DNA of 64,000 bases, taken from assembly GCF_004923295.1 (NCBI RefSeq), contig NZ_CP039637.1:1-64000 (forward strand), read 5' to 3'. Position numbers and translations under genes: made by a program. This DNA comes from Azospirillum sp. TSH100 (lineage in GTDB: Bacteria; Pseudomonadota; Alphaproteobacteria; Azospirillales; Azospirillaceae). This document shows positions 1 through 8,305 of this stretch, in pieces; position 1 is the stretch's first letter; every line of letters begins with the position of its first letter. The notes beneath the pieces were generated by a model. That model searched no databases, was not told the DNA's origin, and saw only the letters and a program-made list of their open reading frames with translations.

Positions 1-932
1 CGCAGGAGGTGCCGGAGTCCTGGCTGCTCGCCCTGTTCCAGCGCACCCGCTTCTTCCGCGCCCTCTTCGCGCCGCTCGACCACCTGTTCGGCTGGCTGGT
101 CTGGCTCCGCCTGCCGGCGGGCGGCCTGACCGGGCGCACCGCCGGCGGCCTGCGCTCGGTCGGCGGTCTGCTCGACCATGTGCCGTCGCGGGCGGTGGAT
201 ATGCTGTGGTATCTGCTGCTGGCGGGGGCGGGGCTGTGGGCCGGCTGGTCGATGGTCGCCTTCGTCACCTCCGGCGTCGACTGGGGCGACGTCGGCACCG
301 TGCTGCTGCTGGGCGGCGCCACGCTGCTGCGGGTCTTCGTGCTGATCGTGCTGGCGACCCTGGTCTGGGTGCCGCTGGGCGTGCTGATCGGGCTGCGCCC
401 CCGGCTGGCCGAGAAGGTTCAGCCGACGGCACAGTTCCTTGCCGCCTTCCCGGCCAACCTGCTGTTCCCGGTCGCGGTGGTCGTCATCGTCCGCTTCGAC
501 CTGAACCCGGATGTCTGGCTCACCCCGCTGATGATCCTCGGCACCCAATGGTACATCCTGTTCAACGTCATCGCCGGGGCCACCGCCTTCCCCAGCGACC
601 TGAAGGAGGCCGCTGCCAATTTCCACATCCGCGGCTGGCAATGGTGGCGTGACGTCATGCTGCCGGGCGTCTTCCCCTACTACGTCACCGGGGCGGTCAC
701 CGCGTCCGGCGGCTCGTGGAACGCCAGCATCGTGGCGGAGGCGGTGAACTGGGGCGACACCCAGCTGACCGCCCACGGCTTGGGCAGCTACATCGCCCAG
801 GCCACCGCCGCCGGCGACTATCCGCGCATCGTGCTGGGCATCGCCGTCATGTCGCTGTTCGTCATCCTGTTCAACCGCCTGCTGTGGCGTCCGCTCTATG
901 CGTTCGCCGAGCGCCGCCTGCGCCTCGCCTGA
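1..932 (+). CDS. NitT/TauT-type ABC transporter permease, C-terminal part (cut by window start)
   Basis: Inner-membrane permease of an ABC importer of the nitrate/sulfonate/taurine class. The frame is open to the left edge, so the true start is outside the window. The visible 307 residues hold about six hydrophobic segments and the cytoplasmic coupling loop with the EAA-type motif (EAAANFHIRGWQWWRDVMLPG, near residue 200 of the visible part). The amphipathic stretch before the first visible membrane helix looks like a linker, so this may be the second half of a fused double-permease protein. The ATPase gene starts 14 bp downstream, so the two form an importer operon. The substrate cannot be read from the sequence. 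Confidence 0.85.
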   Translation, partial: QEVPESWLLALFQRTRFFRALFAPLDHLFGWLVWLRLPAGGLTGRTAGGLRSVGGLLDHVPSRAVDMLWYLLLAGAGLWAGWSMVAFVTSGVDWGDVGTVLLLGGATLLRVFVLIVLATLVWVPLGVLIGLRPRLAEKVQPTAQFLAAFPANLLFPVAVVVIVRFDLNPDVWLTPLMILGTQWYILFNVIAGATAFPSDLKEAAANFHIRGWQWWRDVMLPGVFPYYVTGAVTASGGSWNASIVAEAVNWGDTQLTAHGLGSYIAQATAAGDYPRIVLGIAVMSLFVILFNRLLWRPLYAFAERRLRLA

Positions 933-946
933 GGAGGACCCCCGCC

Positions 947-2254
947 ATGCTGAACACCCGCAACACCACCATCTTTGAACTGAGCGGCGTCCGTCAGGCC
1001 TATGCCAAGCCGTCGGGGCAGGATTACGTCGTGCTCGACAATGTCGACCTGACCCTGCGCGACGGCGAGATCGTCGGGCTGCTCGGCCGCTCCGGCTCCG
1101 GCAAATCGACCCTGCTGCGCATCGTCGCCGGGCTGGTCAAGCCGACCGGCGGTTCCGTCCGCCACCATGGCGAGCCGGTCATCGGGGCGGCCGACGGCGT
1201 GGCGATGGTCTTCCAGACCTTCGCCCTCTTCCCCTGGCTGACCGTCTGGGAAAACGTCATGGCCGGGCTGAAGGCCAAGGGCGTGCCCGCGAAGGAGGCA
1301 GAGGCGCGGACCGAGGAGGCCATCGACCTGATCGGCCTGTCCGGATTCGAATCCGCCTATCCCAAGGAGCTGTCCGGCGGCATGCGCCAACGCGTCGGCT
1401 TCGCCCGCGCCCTGGTGGTCCATCCGGAAATCCTGCTGATGGACGAGCCCTTCTCGGCGCTGGACGTGCTGACGGCGGAGACCCTGCGCACCGACCTGCT
1501 CGACCTGTGGATGGAGCGGCGGCTGCCGATCAAGTCGATCCTGATGGTGACCCACAACATCGAGGAGGCGGTGTTGATGTGCGACCGCATCCTGGTCTTC
1601 TCCTCCAACCCCGGCCGGGTGGCGGCGGAAATCCGCGTCGACATCCCCCACCCGCGCAACCGTCTGGACCCGCAGTTCCGCGCCATGGTGGACGACATCT
1701 ATGGCCGGATGACCGCGCGCAAGCCGCTGGTGGCGTCGTCGCCCGCGGCGAAGCAGCCACCGGCCCATGCGGTGCCGCTGGAGCATGTGTCGACCAACCT
1801 GCTGGCCGGCCTGCTGGAGACGCTGGCCTCGCCGGCCTACCATGGCAAGGCCGACCTGCCGCATCTGGCCGCATCCCTCCAGCACGAGATCGACGACCTG
1901 TTCCCGATCGCCGAGACCTTGCAGATGCTCGGTCTGGCGGAGGTGGCGGAAGGCGACATCCATCTGACCGAGCCCGGCCGCCTGTTCGCCGAATCCGGCC
2001 TGGACGACCGCAAGCGGCTGTTCGCGGAGCATCTGATCCGCTATGTGCCGCTGGCCGCCCACATCCACGGCCTGCTGAAGGAATCGGCGACGCAGCGTGT
2101 GCCGAGCGGTCGCATCCACGCCGAACTGACCCCCTTCATGAGCGAGGACTATGCCGAGGAGACGCTGAAGGCGGTCACCAGCTGGGCACGCTATGCCGAG
2201 CTGTTCACCTACGACGACGAGAGCGAGACCTTCGCGTTCGACGACGCCGACTGA
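947..2254 (+). CDS. ABC transporter ATP-binding protein with C-terminal AAA-associated domain
   Basis: ATPase of the NitT/TauT-class importer encoded just upstream. The ATP-binding domain covers about residues 8-255, with Walker A GRSGSGKST, signature LSGGMRQRVGFARA, Walker B ILLMDEPFSALD and the switch histidine in MVTHNIEEA. About 150 further residues (roughly 285-435) form the AAA-associated C-terminal domain found on some nitrate/sulfonate-type ATPases, proposed to be regulatory. ATG at 947 is chosen because GAGGAGGA lies 9-16 bp upstream and the conserved domain starts soon after. The 3' end overlaps the convergent LysR gene by 46 bp. Confidence 0.88.
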   Translation: MLNTRNTTIFELSGVRQAYAKPSGQDYVVLDNVDLTLRDGEIVGLLGRSGSGKSTLLRIVAGLVKPTGGSVRHHGEPVIGAADGVAMVFQTFALFPWLTVWENVMAGLKAKGVPAKEAEARTEEAIDLIGLSGFESAYPKELSGGMRQRVGFARALVVHPEILLMDEPFSALDVLTAETLRTDLLDLWMERRLPIKSILMVTHNIEEAVLMCDRILVFSSNPGRVAAEIRVDIPHPRNRLDPQFRAMVDDIYGRMTARKPLVASSPAAKQPPAHAVPLEHVSTNLLAGLLETLASPAYHGKADLPHLAASLQHEIDDLFPIAETLQMLGLAEVAEGDIHLTEPGRLFAESGLDDRKRLFAEHLIRYVPLAAHIHGLLKESATQRVPSGRIHAELTPFMSEDYAEETLKAVTSWARYAELFTYDDESETFAFDDAD

Positions 2255-3150
2255 TCCGCCGGTTCCGGTCTGCCCAGCCCCGCCAGCAGATGCTCGATGA
2301 AGCTGCGAACCTTCGGCGAGACATGGCGGGTCGCCGGGTAGACGACATGGATGGCCTCGTCGGTCACCTCCAGTTCGGACAGGACCGGGACGAGACGGCC
2401 GGCGCGGATGTCCTCCTCGACGATGAAGTCGGCCAGCCGCGCCAGCCCCAGCCCGCCGACCGCGGCATGGCGCAGCAGCCACAGGCTGTCGGCCTGGAAG
2501 CTGCCGGCTGGCCGCAGGATCTCACGGCGGTCGCCGGCCATGAACTCCCACTCTGTCCGGCCGGCTCCCGACAGCAGCGTCAGGCACTCATGGCGGGCGA
2601 GATCGGCCGGCGACCGTGGCACGCCGCGCCGCTCCAGATAGTCCGGGCTGGCCACCACATGGCGGCGCAGCGGCCGCAGCCGGCGGGCGATCAGGCTGGA
2701 ATCGGCCAGCCGCCCGGCGCGGATCGCCAGATCGAACCCTTCCTCGACCAGCCGCTGCACGCGGTCGTTCAGGCTCACCTCCAGCGATACGCCGGGGTAG
2801 CGCCGCAGGTATGAGGCCAGCAGCGGCGCCACCCGCATCTGCCCGAACAGCACCGGCATCGTGATGCGCAGGGTGCCGCGCGGCTCCTCGCCCATCTCTG
2901 TCAGCGACTGTTCCGCCTCGTCCAGCGCCGCCAGGATGGCGCGGGCGCGCAGGCAGAAGGTGGCGCCGGCATCGGTCAGCGCGATCCGCCGCGTCGTGCG
3001 CGCCAGCAGCCGGGTGCCCAGCCGGTTCTCCATCTGGGCGATGCGCCGGCTGATCGCCGAGGCGGACAGCCCCAGCCGCTCCGCCGCCGCCGACAGGCTG
3101 CCGCAGTCCACCACCTCGACCAGCACCGTCAGATCATCCAGCCGGTCCAT
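2209..3150 (-). CDS. LysR-family transcriptional regulator
   Basis: DNA-binding regulator of 313 residues. The N-terminal winged helix-turn-helix (about residues 1-60, SLSAAAERLGLSASAISRRI) is followed by a periplasmic-binding-protein-like effector domain (about 90-295), the normal LysR layout and length. The start at 3150 opens with MDRLDDLTVLVEVV, the usual distance to the helix-turn-helix. It is divergent from the peroxiredoxin-like gene at 3286 with 135 bp between them, the classic LysR-target arrangement, so it may control that gene (inference). The effector is unknown; overall it resembles the large CrgA/AaeR-like LysR group. Confidence 0.9.
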   Translation of the reverse strand: MDRLDDLTVLVEVVDCGSLSAAAERLGLSASAISRRIAQMENRLGTRLLARTTRRIALTDAGATFCLRARAILAALDEAEQSLTEMGEEPRGTLRITMPVLFGQMRVAPLLASYLRRYPGVSLEVSLNDRVQRLVEEGFDLAIRAGRLADSSLIARRLRPLRRHVVASPDYLERRGVPRSPADLARHECLTLLSGAGRTEWEFMAGDRREILRPAGSFQADSLWLLRHAAVGGLGLARLADFIVEEDIRAGRLVPVLSELEVTDEAIHVVYPATRHVSPKVRSFIEHLLAGLGRPEPADQSASSNAKVSLSSS

Positions 3151-3285
3151 TCCGTCCTCCGCGCCCCTTTGGTCCGAGCGTATTCTTGCATTCTGCGCAA
3201 AGATATTGTGCGTGTCCCCATATGTTTCACAAGTCCGGCTTTTGACAGGATCGGGGCAAGGAACACGCCGACAGGGAAACGCCCG

Positions 3286-3951
3286 ATGCGTCTTCAACGC
3301 CAACTCCGCAACATCCGGGCGCAGGCCGGCAAGACAATGCCGCCCGGGGTGTTGGCGATGATGGACCGGATGGTCGCCGACCTGAAGGCGCGTGGGGTCG
3401 AGCTGGGGGCGTTGCGCCCCGGACTTCAGGCTCCCGACTTCGCCCTGCCGAACCAGCTCGGCCGGACGGTCTCCCTTTACGAGACGCTGGAACGGGGACC
3501 GGTCGTCCTGCTGTTCTACCGCGGCGATTGGTGTCCTTATTGTTGCGCCCAGCTCAGGGCCATGCAGCTGGCGCTGCCGCAACTGACCGCCGGCGGCGCC
3601 CGGCTGGTGGCGGTGTCGCCCGAACTGCCCGACCACAGCCTGACGATGGCGGAACGCAACGCGCTGGATTTCGACATCCTGTCCGACCGCGAAGCGATGG
3701 TGGCCCGCAGCTACGGCCTCGTCTACCGCGTGCCGGACGAGCTGCGCGACCTCTACCGCGACCGCGGCCTCGACCTCAACCTACGCCAGGGCCGCCCACC
3801 CGGAGAGCCCTGGCAGTTGCCGATCCCGGCGACCTATCTGCTGTCGCCCAGCGGCGTCGTGCGCTTTTCCGCCATCGACGCCGACTTCACCCAACGCCCG
3901 GAGCCGCAGGCCCTCGTCGACCTGCTGCACGACCGCGTCCCGGCGTCCTGA
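3286..3951 (+). CDS. peroxiredoxin-like AhpC/TSA-family thiol protein
   Basis: Thioredoxin-fold protein of 221 residues related to AhpC/TSA peroxiredoxins. After an N-terminal helical extension (1-45), the fold contains FYRGDWCPYCCAQL with Cys83, Cys86 and Cys87, so it has a CPYC thioredoxin-type motif plus an adjacent third cysteine. This is typical of the peroxiredoxin-like subgroup rather than of 2-Cys AhpC. Probable role: thiol-dependent peroxide or disulfide reduction in the cytoplasm; no export signal is seen. ATG 3286 follows a weak AGGGAA. It is divergent from a LysR gene that may regulate it and lies 53 bp before the bufferin-type operon. Confidence 0.85.
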   Translation: MRLQRQLRNIRAQAGKTMPPGVLAMMDRMVADLKARGVELGALRPGLQAPDFALPNQLGRTVSLYETLERGPVVLLFYRGDWCPYCCAQLRAMQLALPQLTAGGARLVAVSPELPDHSLTMAERNALDFDILSDREAMVARSYGLVYRVPDELRDLYRDRGLDLNLRQGRPPGEPWQLPIPATYLLSPSGVVRFSAIDADFTQRPEPQALVDLLHDRVPAS

Positions 3952-4004
3952 CCGGCGCCAACCATCCCGAAACACCTGTCATCCCGCCACAGAGGAACAC
4001 GACC

Positions 4005-4307
4005 ATGACCGCCACCAAGACTCCCGCCAAAACCTTGGCCCTGCTCCCGATCGCCGGTGCGCTGGCCGGTGCCCTGGCCGTGATGGCCGGCCCGGCCGCC
4101 GCGCAGTCGAACATGGAGAAGTGCTACGGCATCTCCAAGCCGGGCGAGAATGGCTGCGCCCATGCCAAGGGCCTGCATTCCTGCGCCGGCAACAGCAACC
4201 TGACCTATGACGGCGGCGACTGGAAGCTGGTCAAGGCCGGCAGCTGCGCCACCGAAATGGGATCGCTGAAGCCGTTCGACGGCGCCAACACCAAGAAGAA
4301 GGGCTGA
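4005..4307 (+). CDS. bufA1: BufA1/DUF2282-family bufferin-type precursor peptide
   Basis: Small secreted Cys-rich protein of 100 residues. Residues 1-34 form a signal peptide with a long hydrophobic core ending PAAA-Q. The mature part has four cysteines, C40 (MEKCYGI), C51 (NGCA), C60 (HSCAG) and C81 (GSCA), the spacing typical of DUF2282/BufA1. Family knowledge: bufferins are ribosomally made peptides whose cysteines are modified by an MNIO enzyme, giving periplasmic copper-binding metallophores. The MNIO gene starts 4 bp downstream, followed by bufC and doxX, so the context is diagnostic. ATG 4005 gives the complete signal peptide; AGAGGAAC lies about 10 bp upstream. Confidence 0.9.
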   Translation: MTATKTPAKTLALLPIAGALAGALAVMAGPAAAQSNMEKCYGISKPGENGCAHAKGLHSCAGNSNLTYDGGDWKLVKAGSCATEMGSLKPFDGANTKKKG

Positions 4308-4311
4308 GGCG

Positions 4312-5217
4312 ATGGCCGCGGCGACGCCTTCTACGCTCCCCCGGCCGGTGCCGGCCGCCGCCGGCATCGGCCTGCGCGAGCCGCACCGGGAGGCGCTCGT
4401 CGCGGCCGGTCTTCCAATTCCCTGGGTCGAGATCCATCCGGAAAACTATCTGGTTCCCGGCGGCCCGCGTCTGGCCGGCATCCTGCGGGTCCGCCGCGAT
4501 CTGCCGGTCAGCTGCCACGGCGTCGGCCTGTCGCTGGGCAGCGCCGGCGGCCTCGACCCCGACCATCTGATGCGGCTGCGCGCCCTCTATGACCGGCTGG
4601 AGCCGGGGCTGATCTCCGAGCACCTGTCCTGGAGCGTCACCGACGCCACCTACCTCAACGACCTGCTGCCGCTGCCCTATACCGAGGACAGCCTGGACCG
4701 GGTCCGCCGCAACATCGACCATGCCCAGGATGCCTTCGGCCGGCGCATCCTGGTCGAGAATCCGGCCGCCTGCCTCGCCTTCGCCGACAGCGCCATTCCC
4801 GAAGCCGAATTCCTGGCGGAACTGGCCGCCCGCACCGGCTGCGGCCTGCTGCTGGACGTCAACAACCTCTACGTCTCCTCGGTCAATCTCGGCTTCGACC
4901 CGGTGGCGTGGCTCGACACCATCCCGGCCGATGCGGTCGTCGAACTGCATCTGGCCGGTCACGCCCGCATGACGGTCGGCGGCGAGGAGCTGCTGATCGA
5001 CGACCATGGCAGCATGGTCGGCGAGCCCGTGACGGCGCTCTATGCCGACGTGCTGGACCGCATCGGCCCACGGCCGGTGCTGATCGAATGGGACAACGAC
5101 CTGCCGCCGCTCGACGTGCTCCTGGCCGAGGCGGGCAAGGCGCAGCGGCTGCTCGATGCCCGGATGCGGCATGTCGGAATGCCGGTCAGGATCCCGGAGG
5201 TCCATTGTGCCGGCTGA
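4312..5217 (+). CDS. bufB: BufB/DUF692 multinuclear iron oxidase (MNIO) maturase
   Basis: TIM-barrel DUF692 protein of 301 residues, the usual MNIO length. Recognisable stretches are GIGLREPHREAL at the N-terminus, WVEIHPENY near residue 40, CHGVGLSLGS near 65, ISEHLSWS near 103, VENPAA near 145, LLDVNNLYVS near 185, ELHLAGH near 216, DDHGSMV near 236 and LIEWDNDLP near 263. The His, Glu, Asp and Asn residues in them match the iron-ligand pattern of the family. MNIO enzymes oxidise cysteines of precursor peptides to heterocycles, and the substrate here is most likely the protein encoded at 4005. It overlaps bufC by 11 bp. Confidence 0.92.
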   Translation: MAAATPSTLPRPVPAAAGIGLREPHREALVAAGLPIPWVEIHPENYLVPGGPRLAGILRVRRDLPVSCHGVGLSLGSAGGLDPDHLMRLRALYDRLEPGLISEHLSWSVTDATYLNDLLPLPYTEDSLDRVRRNIDHAQDAFGRRILVENPAACLAFADSAIPEAEFLAELAARTGCGLLLDVNNLYVSSVNLGFDPVAWLDTIPADAVVELHLAGHARMTVGGEELLIDDHGSMVGEPVTALYADVLDRIGPRPVLIEWDNDLPPLDVLLAEAGKAQRLLDARMRHVGMPVRIPEVHCAG

Positions 5218-6040
5218 CGCCAAGCTCGCCGAACTCCAGCGCAACTTCGCCGCCTACCTGCTGCGCGGCGATCCGGCGGTCGCCGGGGCCCTGCGCCCGG
5301 ATTTGCCGGCCGGACGGCTGGCGGTCTACCGCAACACTGTGATGGGATCGCTGGCCGCCATTCTCGGCCATGCCCACCCCACCCTGCGCCGGGTATTGGG
5401 CGCCCGATTGGGCGAACAGCCCTTCACCACGCTCGCCTGCCGCTTCGTGGCGGAGGCCCCTCCCCGTCTGCCGATGCTGTGGAGCTACGGCGCCGGCTTC
5501 GCCGACTGGCTGGCCGACCTTGAACCCCCTGACGACATTCCACCCTGGGCGCCCGATCTAGCCCGGCTCGACTGGGCGATGCACGAGGCGCTGTTCGCCG
5601 CCGACGCCGAACCGCTCGACCTCGCCCGGCTCGCCGCCATCCCGCCGGAACAGGCGGGCTCCCTGCGGCTGGCGCCGCACCCGTCGCTGTGGCTGGTGCG
5701 CTCTGACTGGAACATCCATGCGCTGTGGAAGGATATCGACGCGACGCCGGCCCCCCTGCCGGAAGCGGTCCTGATCGGCCGCGTTCCCGGCAACGGCAAT
5801 GGCGACGGAGACGAGTGCGCCGGAGGCGAGGTGCGCTGCACCCGGCTGACCGCGGCCGATGGCGCGCTCGCCGCAAGGCTGCTGGCCGGCGCCACCCTGG
5901 ACGAGGCCGCCGGGGACGAGGCGGCCGCCGGCGCCGATCTCCAATCCCTGCTGGCGCTGCTGTTGCAGAACCGGCTGCTGGCCGGCTTCGCGCTGGACCG
6001 GTCCCCCTCCCCCACCGGACGCGAAGGGAACGACCCATGA
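5207..6040 (+). CDS. bufC: BufC/DUF2063-type partner of the MNIO enzyme
   Basis: Protein of 277 residues with the N-terminal DUF2063-type helical domain (LAELQRNFAAYLLRG near residue 10; RLAVYRNTVMGSL near 45, a hallmark of the family), then a less conserved C-terminal domain ending with helices about 225-265. Family knowledge: BufC/HvfC-type proteins bind the precursor peptide and are needed by the MNIO enzyme. GTG 5207 is preferred over an upstream ATG because CGGAGG lies 6 bp before it and it yields the normal N-terminus; it overlaps bufB by 11 bp and doxX by an ATGA. Confidence 0.87.
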   Translation: MPADAKLAELQRNFAAYLLRGDPAVAGALRPDLPAGRLAVYRNTVMGSLAAILGHAHPTLRRVLGARLGEQPFTTLACRFVAEAPPRLPMLWSYGAGFADWLADLEPPDDIPPWAPDLARLDWAMHEALFAADAEPLDLARLAAIPPEQAGSLRLAPHPSLWLVRSDWNIHALWKDIDATPAPLPEAVLIGRVPGNGNGDGDECAGGEVRCTRLTAADGALAARLLAGATLDEAAGDEAAAGADLQSLLALLLQNRLLAGFALDRSPSPTGREGNDP

Positions 6041-6558
6041 CGTCATCGCCCGCAAGTCCCCGGACGCATCCCTGGACGCAGCCCCCCATTCGGCTGGCCC
6101 GGCTATTGGACCTCCGCGACCGCGCCGCCCGATGGCTCGACCAGTATGCGGTCCCCCCGTTCGACCTCGCCGTCCGGCTGACGATGGCGCCGATCTTCTT
6201 CCGCTCCGGCTTGCAGAAGATCGGCGACTGGCCGGCCACCCTCTTCCTGTTCCAGGAGGAATACCGGGTGCCGCTGCTGCCGCCGGATGTCGCCGCCCTG
6301 CTGGCCGCCGCCACCGAGCTGACCATGCCGGTCCTGCTGGTGCTGGGTCTGGCGACGCGGCTGGCGGCGCTGCCGCTGCTGGCGATGGCGCTGGTCATCC
6401 AGTTCGTGCTGGGTGCGTCCAACCCGGCCTTCAGCAACCCGCAGCATTATTTGTGGATGCTGCTGCTCGCCGGCCTGATCCTTCGCGGCGGCGGACGGCT
6501 GTCGCTCGACCATTGGCTTCTTCACCTCAGCCGCCGCCGGATGGGAGACCGACAATGA
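6037..6558 (+). CDS. DoxX-family inner-membrane protein of the bufferin-type operon
   Basis: Membrane protein of 173 residues with an N-terminal cytoplasmic stretch (1-40) and four hydrophobic helices (about 45-65, 85-108, 112-132, 140-158). It contains LRLTMAPIFFRSGLQKIGDW, typical of DoxX/SURF4-like proteins. DoxX proteins regularly accompany DUF2282-MNIO-BufC operons; a redox role at the membrane is suspected but not established. The start overlaps the bufC stop (ATGA) and its stop overlaps the chemoreceptor start in the same way, so translation is probably coupled on both sides. Confidence 0.87.
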   Translation: MTSSPASPRTHPWTQPPIRLARLLDLRDRAARWLDQYAVPPFDLAVRLTMAPIFFRSGLQKIGDWPATLFLFQEEYRVPLLPPDVAALLAAATELTMPVLLVLGLATRLAALPLLAMALVIQFVLGASNPAFSNPQHYLWMLLLAGLILRGGGRLSLDHWLLHLSRRRMGDRQ

Positions 6559-8270
6559 GCACCGCACAGAACAGTCTTCCGCCCTCCGCCCACCGGCGGA
6601 TCGCCCGGCTCGGCTGGCTGCTGTCGTCCGGGCTGGTCGCCGTGCTGGCGCTGGTGCTGGCGGTCAGCCTGGTCACCGTGCAGGGCATCCGGCAGGTCGA
6701 CGAGCGCTGGAACGCCTACGACCTGGGCGCCGCCGCCAAGGCCGATGCCCTGTCCGACCTGCGCGGGGCACTGGGCTTCGGCGGGGTGATCCACCGCTTC
6801 GGCGACTATCTGCTGAGCGGCGATCCGGCCCGCGCCGCCGACGTGCGTCAGAGCCTGAAATCCGCCGCCGCCAATCTGGAGGTCTACCGCTATGCCGGCG
6901 AGCTGAGTGCCGCCGAGGAAAAGGCGCTCGACAGCATCGCCGCGACGATGACGCAGCTGGACGCCAAGCTGACGGAGGCGGAAACCGCGGTGGCGGCGCG
7001 CACCCCGCTCGACCGGCTGGCCCGCACCGCGGCGGTAGACACCGCGCCGGCGGTGGCGGCGATGCGGACGCTGAACGGCGAGCTGACGCGGGCGCGCGCC
7101 GCCCTCGGCGAGGCCAACCGCCAGGGCATCGCCGGCCTGACCGGCACGGTGCTGACCGGCGGCAGCGTGGCGCTGGTGCTGCTGGTCGCCATCGCCGGTC
7201 TGTTCCTGTGGTTCACCCACCACCGCATCGTCCGTCCACTGGCCCGGCTTGCCGCCCATATGCAGCGTCTGGCCGGCGGAGATCTGGACAGCGCCGTGCC
7301 GCTGGTCGGCCGCCGCGACGAGATCGGCGCCATGGCCGGCACCGTCGAGGTGTTCCGCGACGGGCTGGTCCGGTTGCGCGCCGCCGGGGACCGCGAACGC
7401 GCCGAAGCCGAAGAGGCCCGCCGCCGTCAGGAGACGCTGGAACGCAACCTCCGCTCCTTCGAGGCGGAGATCGGCACGCTGGCCGCCGCCCTGGCCGGAC
7501 GGGCCGGCACGCTTCACCGCACCGGGCAGGATCTGGCCTCCTCCTCCAGCCGGACCATCGGCAGCACGCAGGAGGTCTCCGCCGCCGCCGCCCGCACCGC
7601 CGGCACCGTCCAGGCGGTCGCCGCCGCCACCGAGGAGCTGTCGGCCTCCATCGCCGGGATCGGCCAGCGGGTGCAGGGCTCGGTCGCCATGACCACGGCG
7701 GCGGTCGAACAGGCCGACCGTTCCTCCGCCACCGTCGCCAGCCTCGCCGAGGCGGTGCAGCGCATCGGCGAGGTGGTCGGGTTGATCAATGCCATCGCCA
7801 GCCAGACCAACCTTCTCGCCCTCAACGCCACCATCGAGGCCGCCCGCGCCGGCGAGGCCGGCAAGGGCTTCGCCGTCGTCGCGCAGGAGGTGAAGAACCT
7901 CGCCAACCAGACCGCCCGGGCAACGGAGGACATCACCCAGCAGATCGCGACGATCCGCAGCGCCACGGACGGCGCGGTCGACGCCATCCAGGGCATCGGC
8001 GGCAGCCTGGAGCAGGTCTGCCGCATGGCGCAGGAGATCGCCGACGCCGTCACCCAGCAGGACGAGGCGACGCGCGAGATCGCTCGCAACATCCAGGAGA
8101 CCGCCGGCGCGGCCGGCGCGGTCAGCGCCGCGATTTCCGAAGTTGCGCAGGCCGCCGAACAGGCCGGAATGGTTGCGGAAAGCATGTTCTCCTCCGCACA
8201 ATCACTCGGCAGCGAGACCAAGCGGCTGGAGGGGGCGGCGCACAGCTTCTCCCAGGCCTTGCGCGCGTGA
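6555..8270 (+). CDS. methyl-accepting chemotaxis protein
   Basis: Chemoreceptor of 571 residues. TM1 about 19-43, periplasmic sensor about 44-193, TM2 about 194-220, HAMP about 221-275, then a long signalling coiled coil. The conserved hairpin tip is present (IGEVVGLINAIASQTNLLALNATIEAARAGEAGKGFAVVA, read as separate blocks: INAIASQTNLLALNATIEAA and RAGEAGKGFAVVA). It acts at the inner membrane through CheA/CheW. The start overlaps the doxX stop (ATGA), so it is translationally coupled to the bufferin-type genes. Its sensor region resembles that of the GGDEF-EAL protein immediately downstream. The ligand is unknown; a metal or redox cue is only a guess from context. Confidence 0.92.
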   Translation: MSTAQNSLPPSAHRRIARLGWLLSSGLVAVLALVLAVSLVTVQGIRQVDERWNAYDLGAAAKADALSDLRGALGFGGVIHRFGDYLLSGDPARAADVRQSLKSAAANLEVYRYAGELSAAEEKALDSIAATMTQLDAKLTEAETAVAARTPLDRLARTAAVDTAPAVAAMRTLNGELTRARAALGEANRQGIAGLTGTVLTGGSVALVLLVAIAGLFLWFTHHRIVRPLARLAAHMQRLAGGDLDSAVPLVGRRDEIGAMAGTVEVFRDGLVRLRAAGDRERAEAEEARRRQETLERNLRSFEAEIGTLAAALAGRAGTLHRTGQDLASSSSRTIGSTQEVSAAAARTAGTVQAVAAATEELSASIAGIGQRVQGSVAMTTAAVEQADRSSATVASLAEAVQRIGEVVGLINAIASQTNLLALNATIEAARAGEAGKGFAVVAQEVKNLANQTARATEDITQQIATIRSATDGAVDAIQGIGGSLEQVCRMAQEIADAVTQQDEATREIARNIQETAGAAGAVSAAISEVAQAAEQAGMVAESMFSSAQSLGSETKRLEGAAHSFSQALRA

Positions 8271-8305
8271 GTTCCTGAAGGCTCCGGGGAAGAGGGAAAG
8301 CCGGC

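Noticed and set aside
896..2482. Long minus-strand frame of 528 codons opposite the ABC ATPase
   Set aside because: It lies fully antisense to a gene with all ATPase motifs and its product is a low-complexity Gly/Arg/Gln protein, typical of a GC-rich shadow frame.
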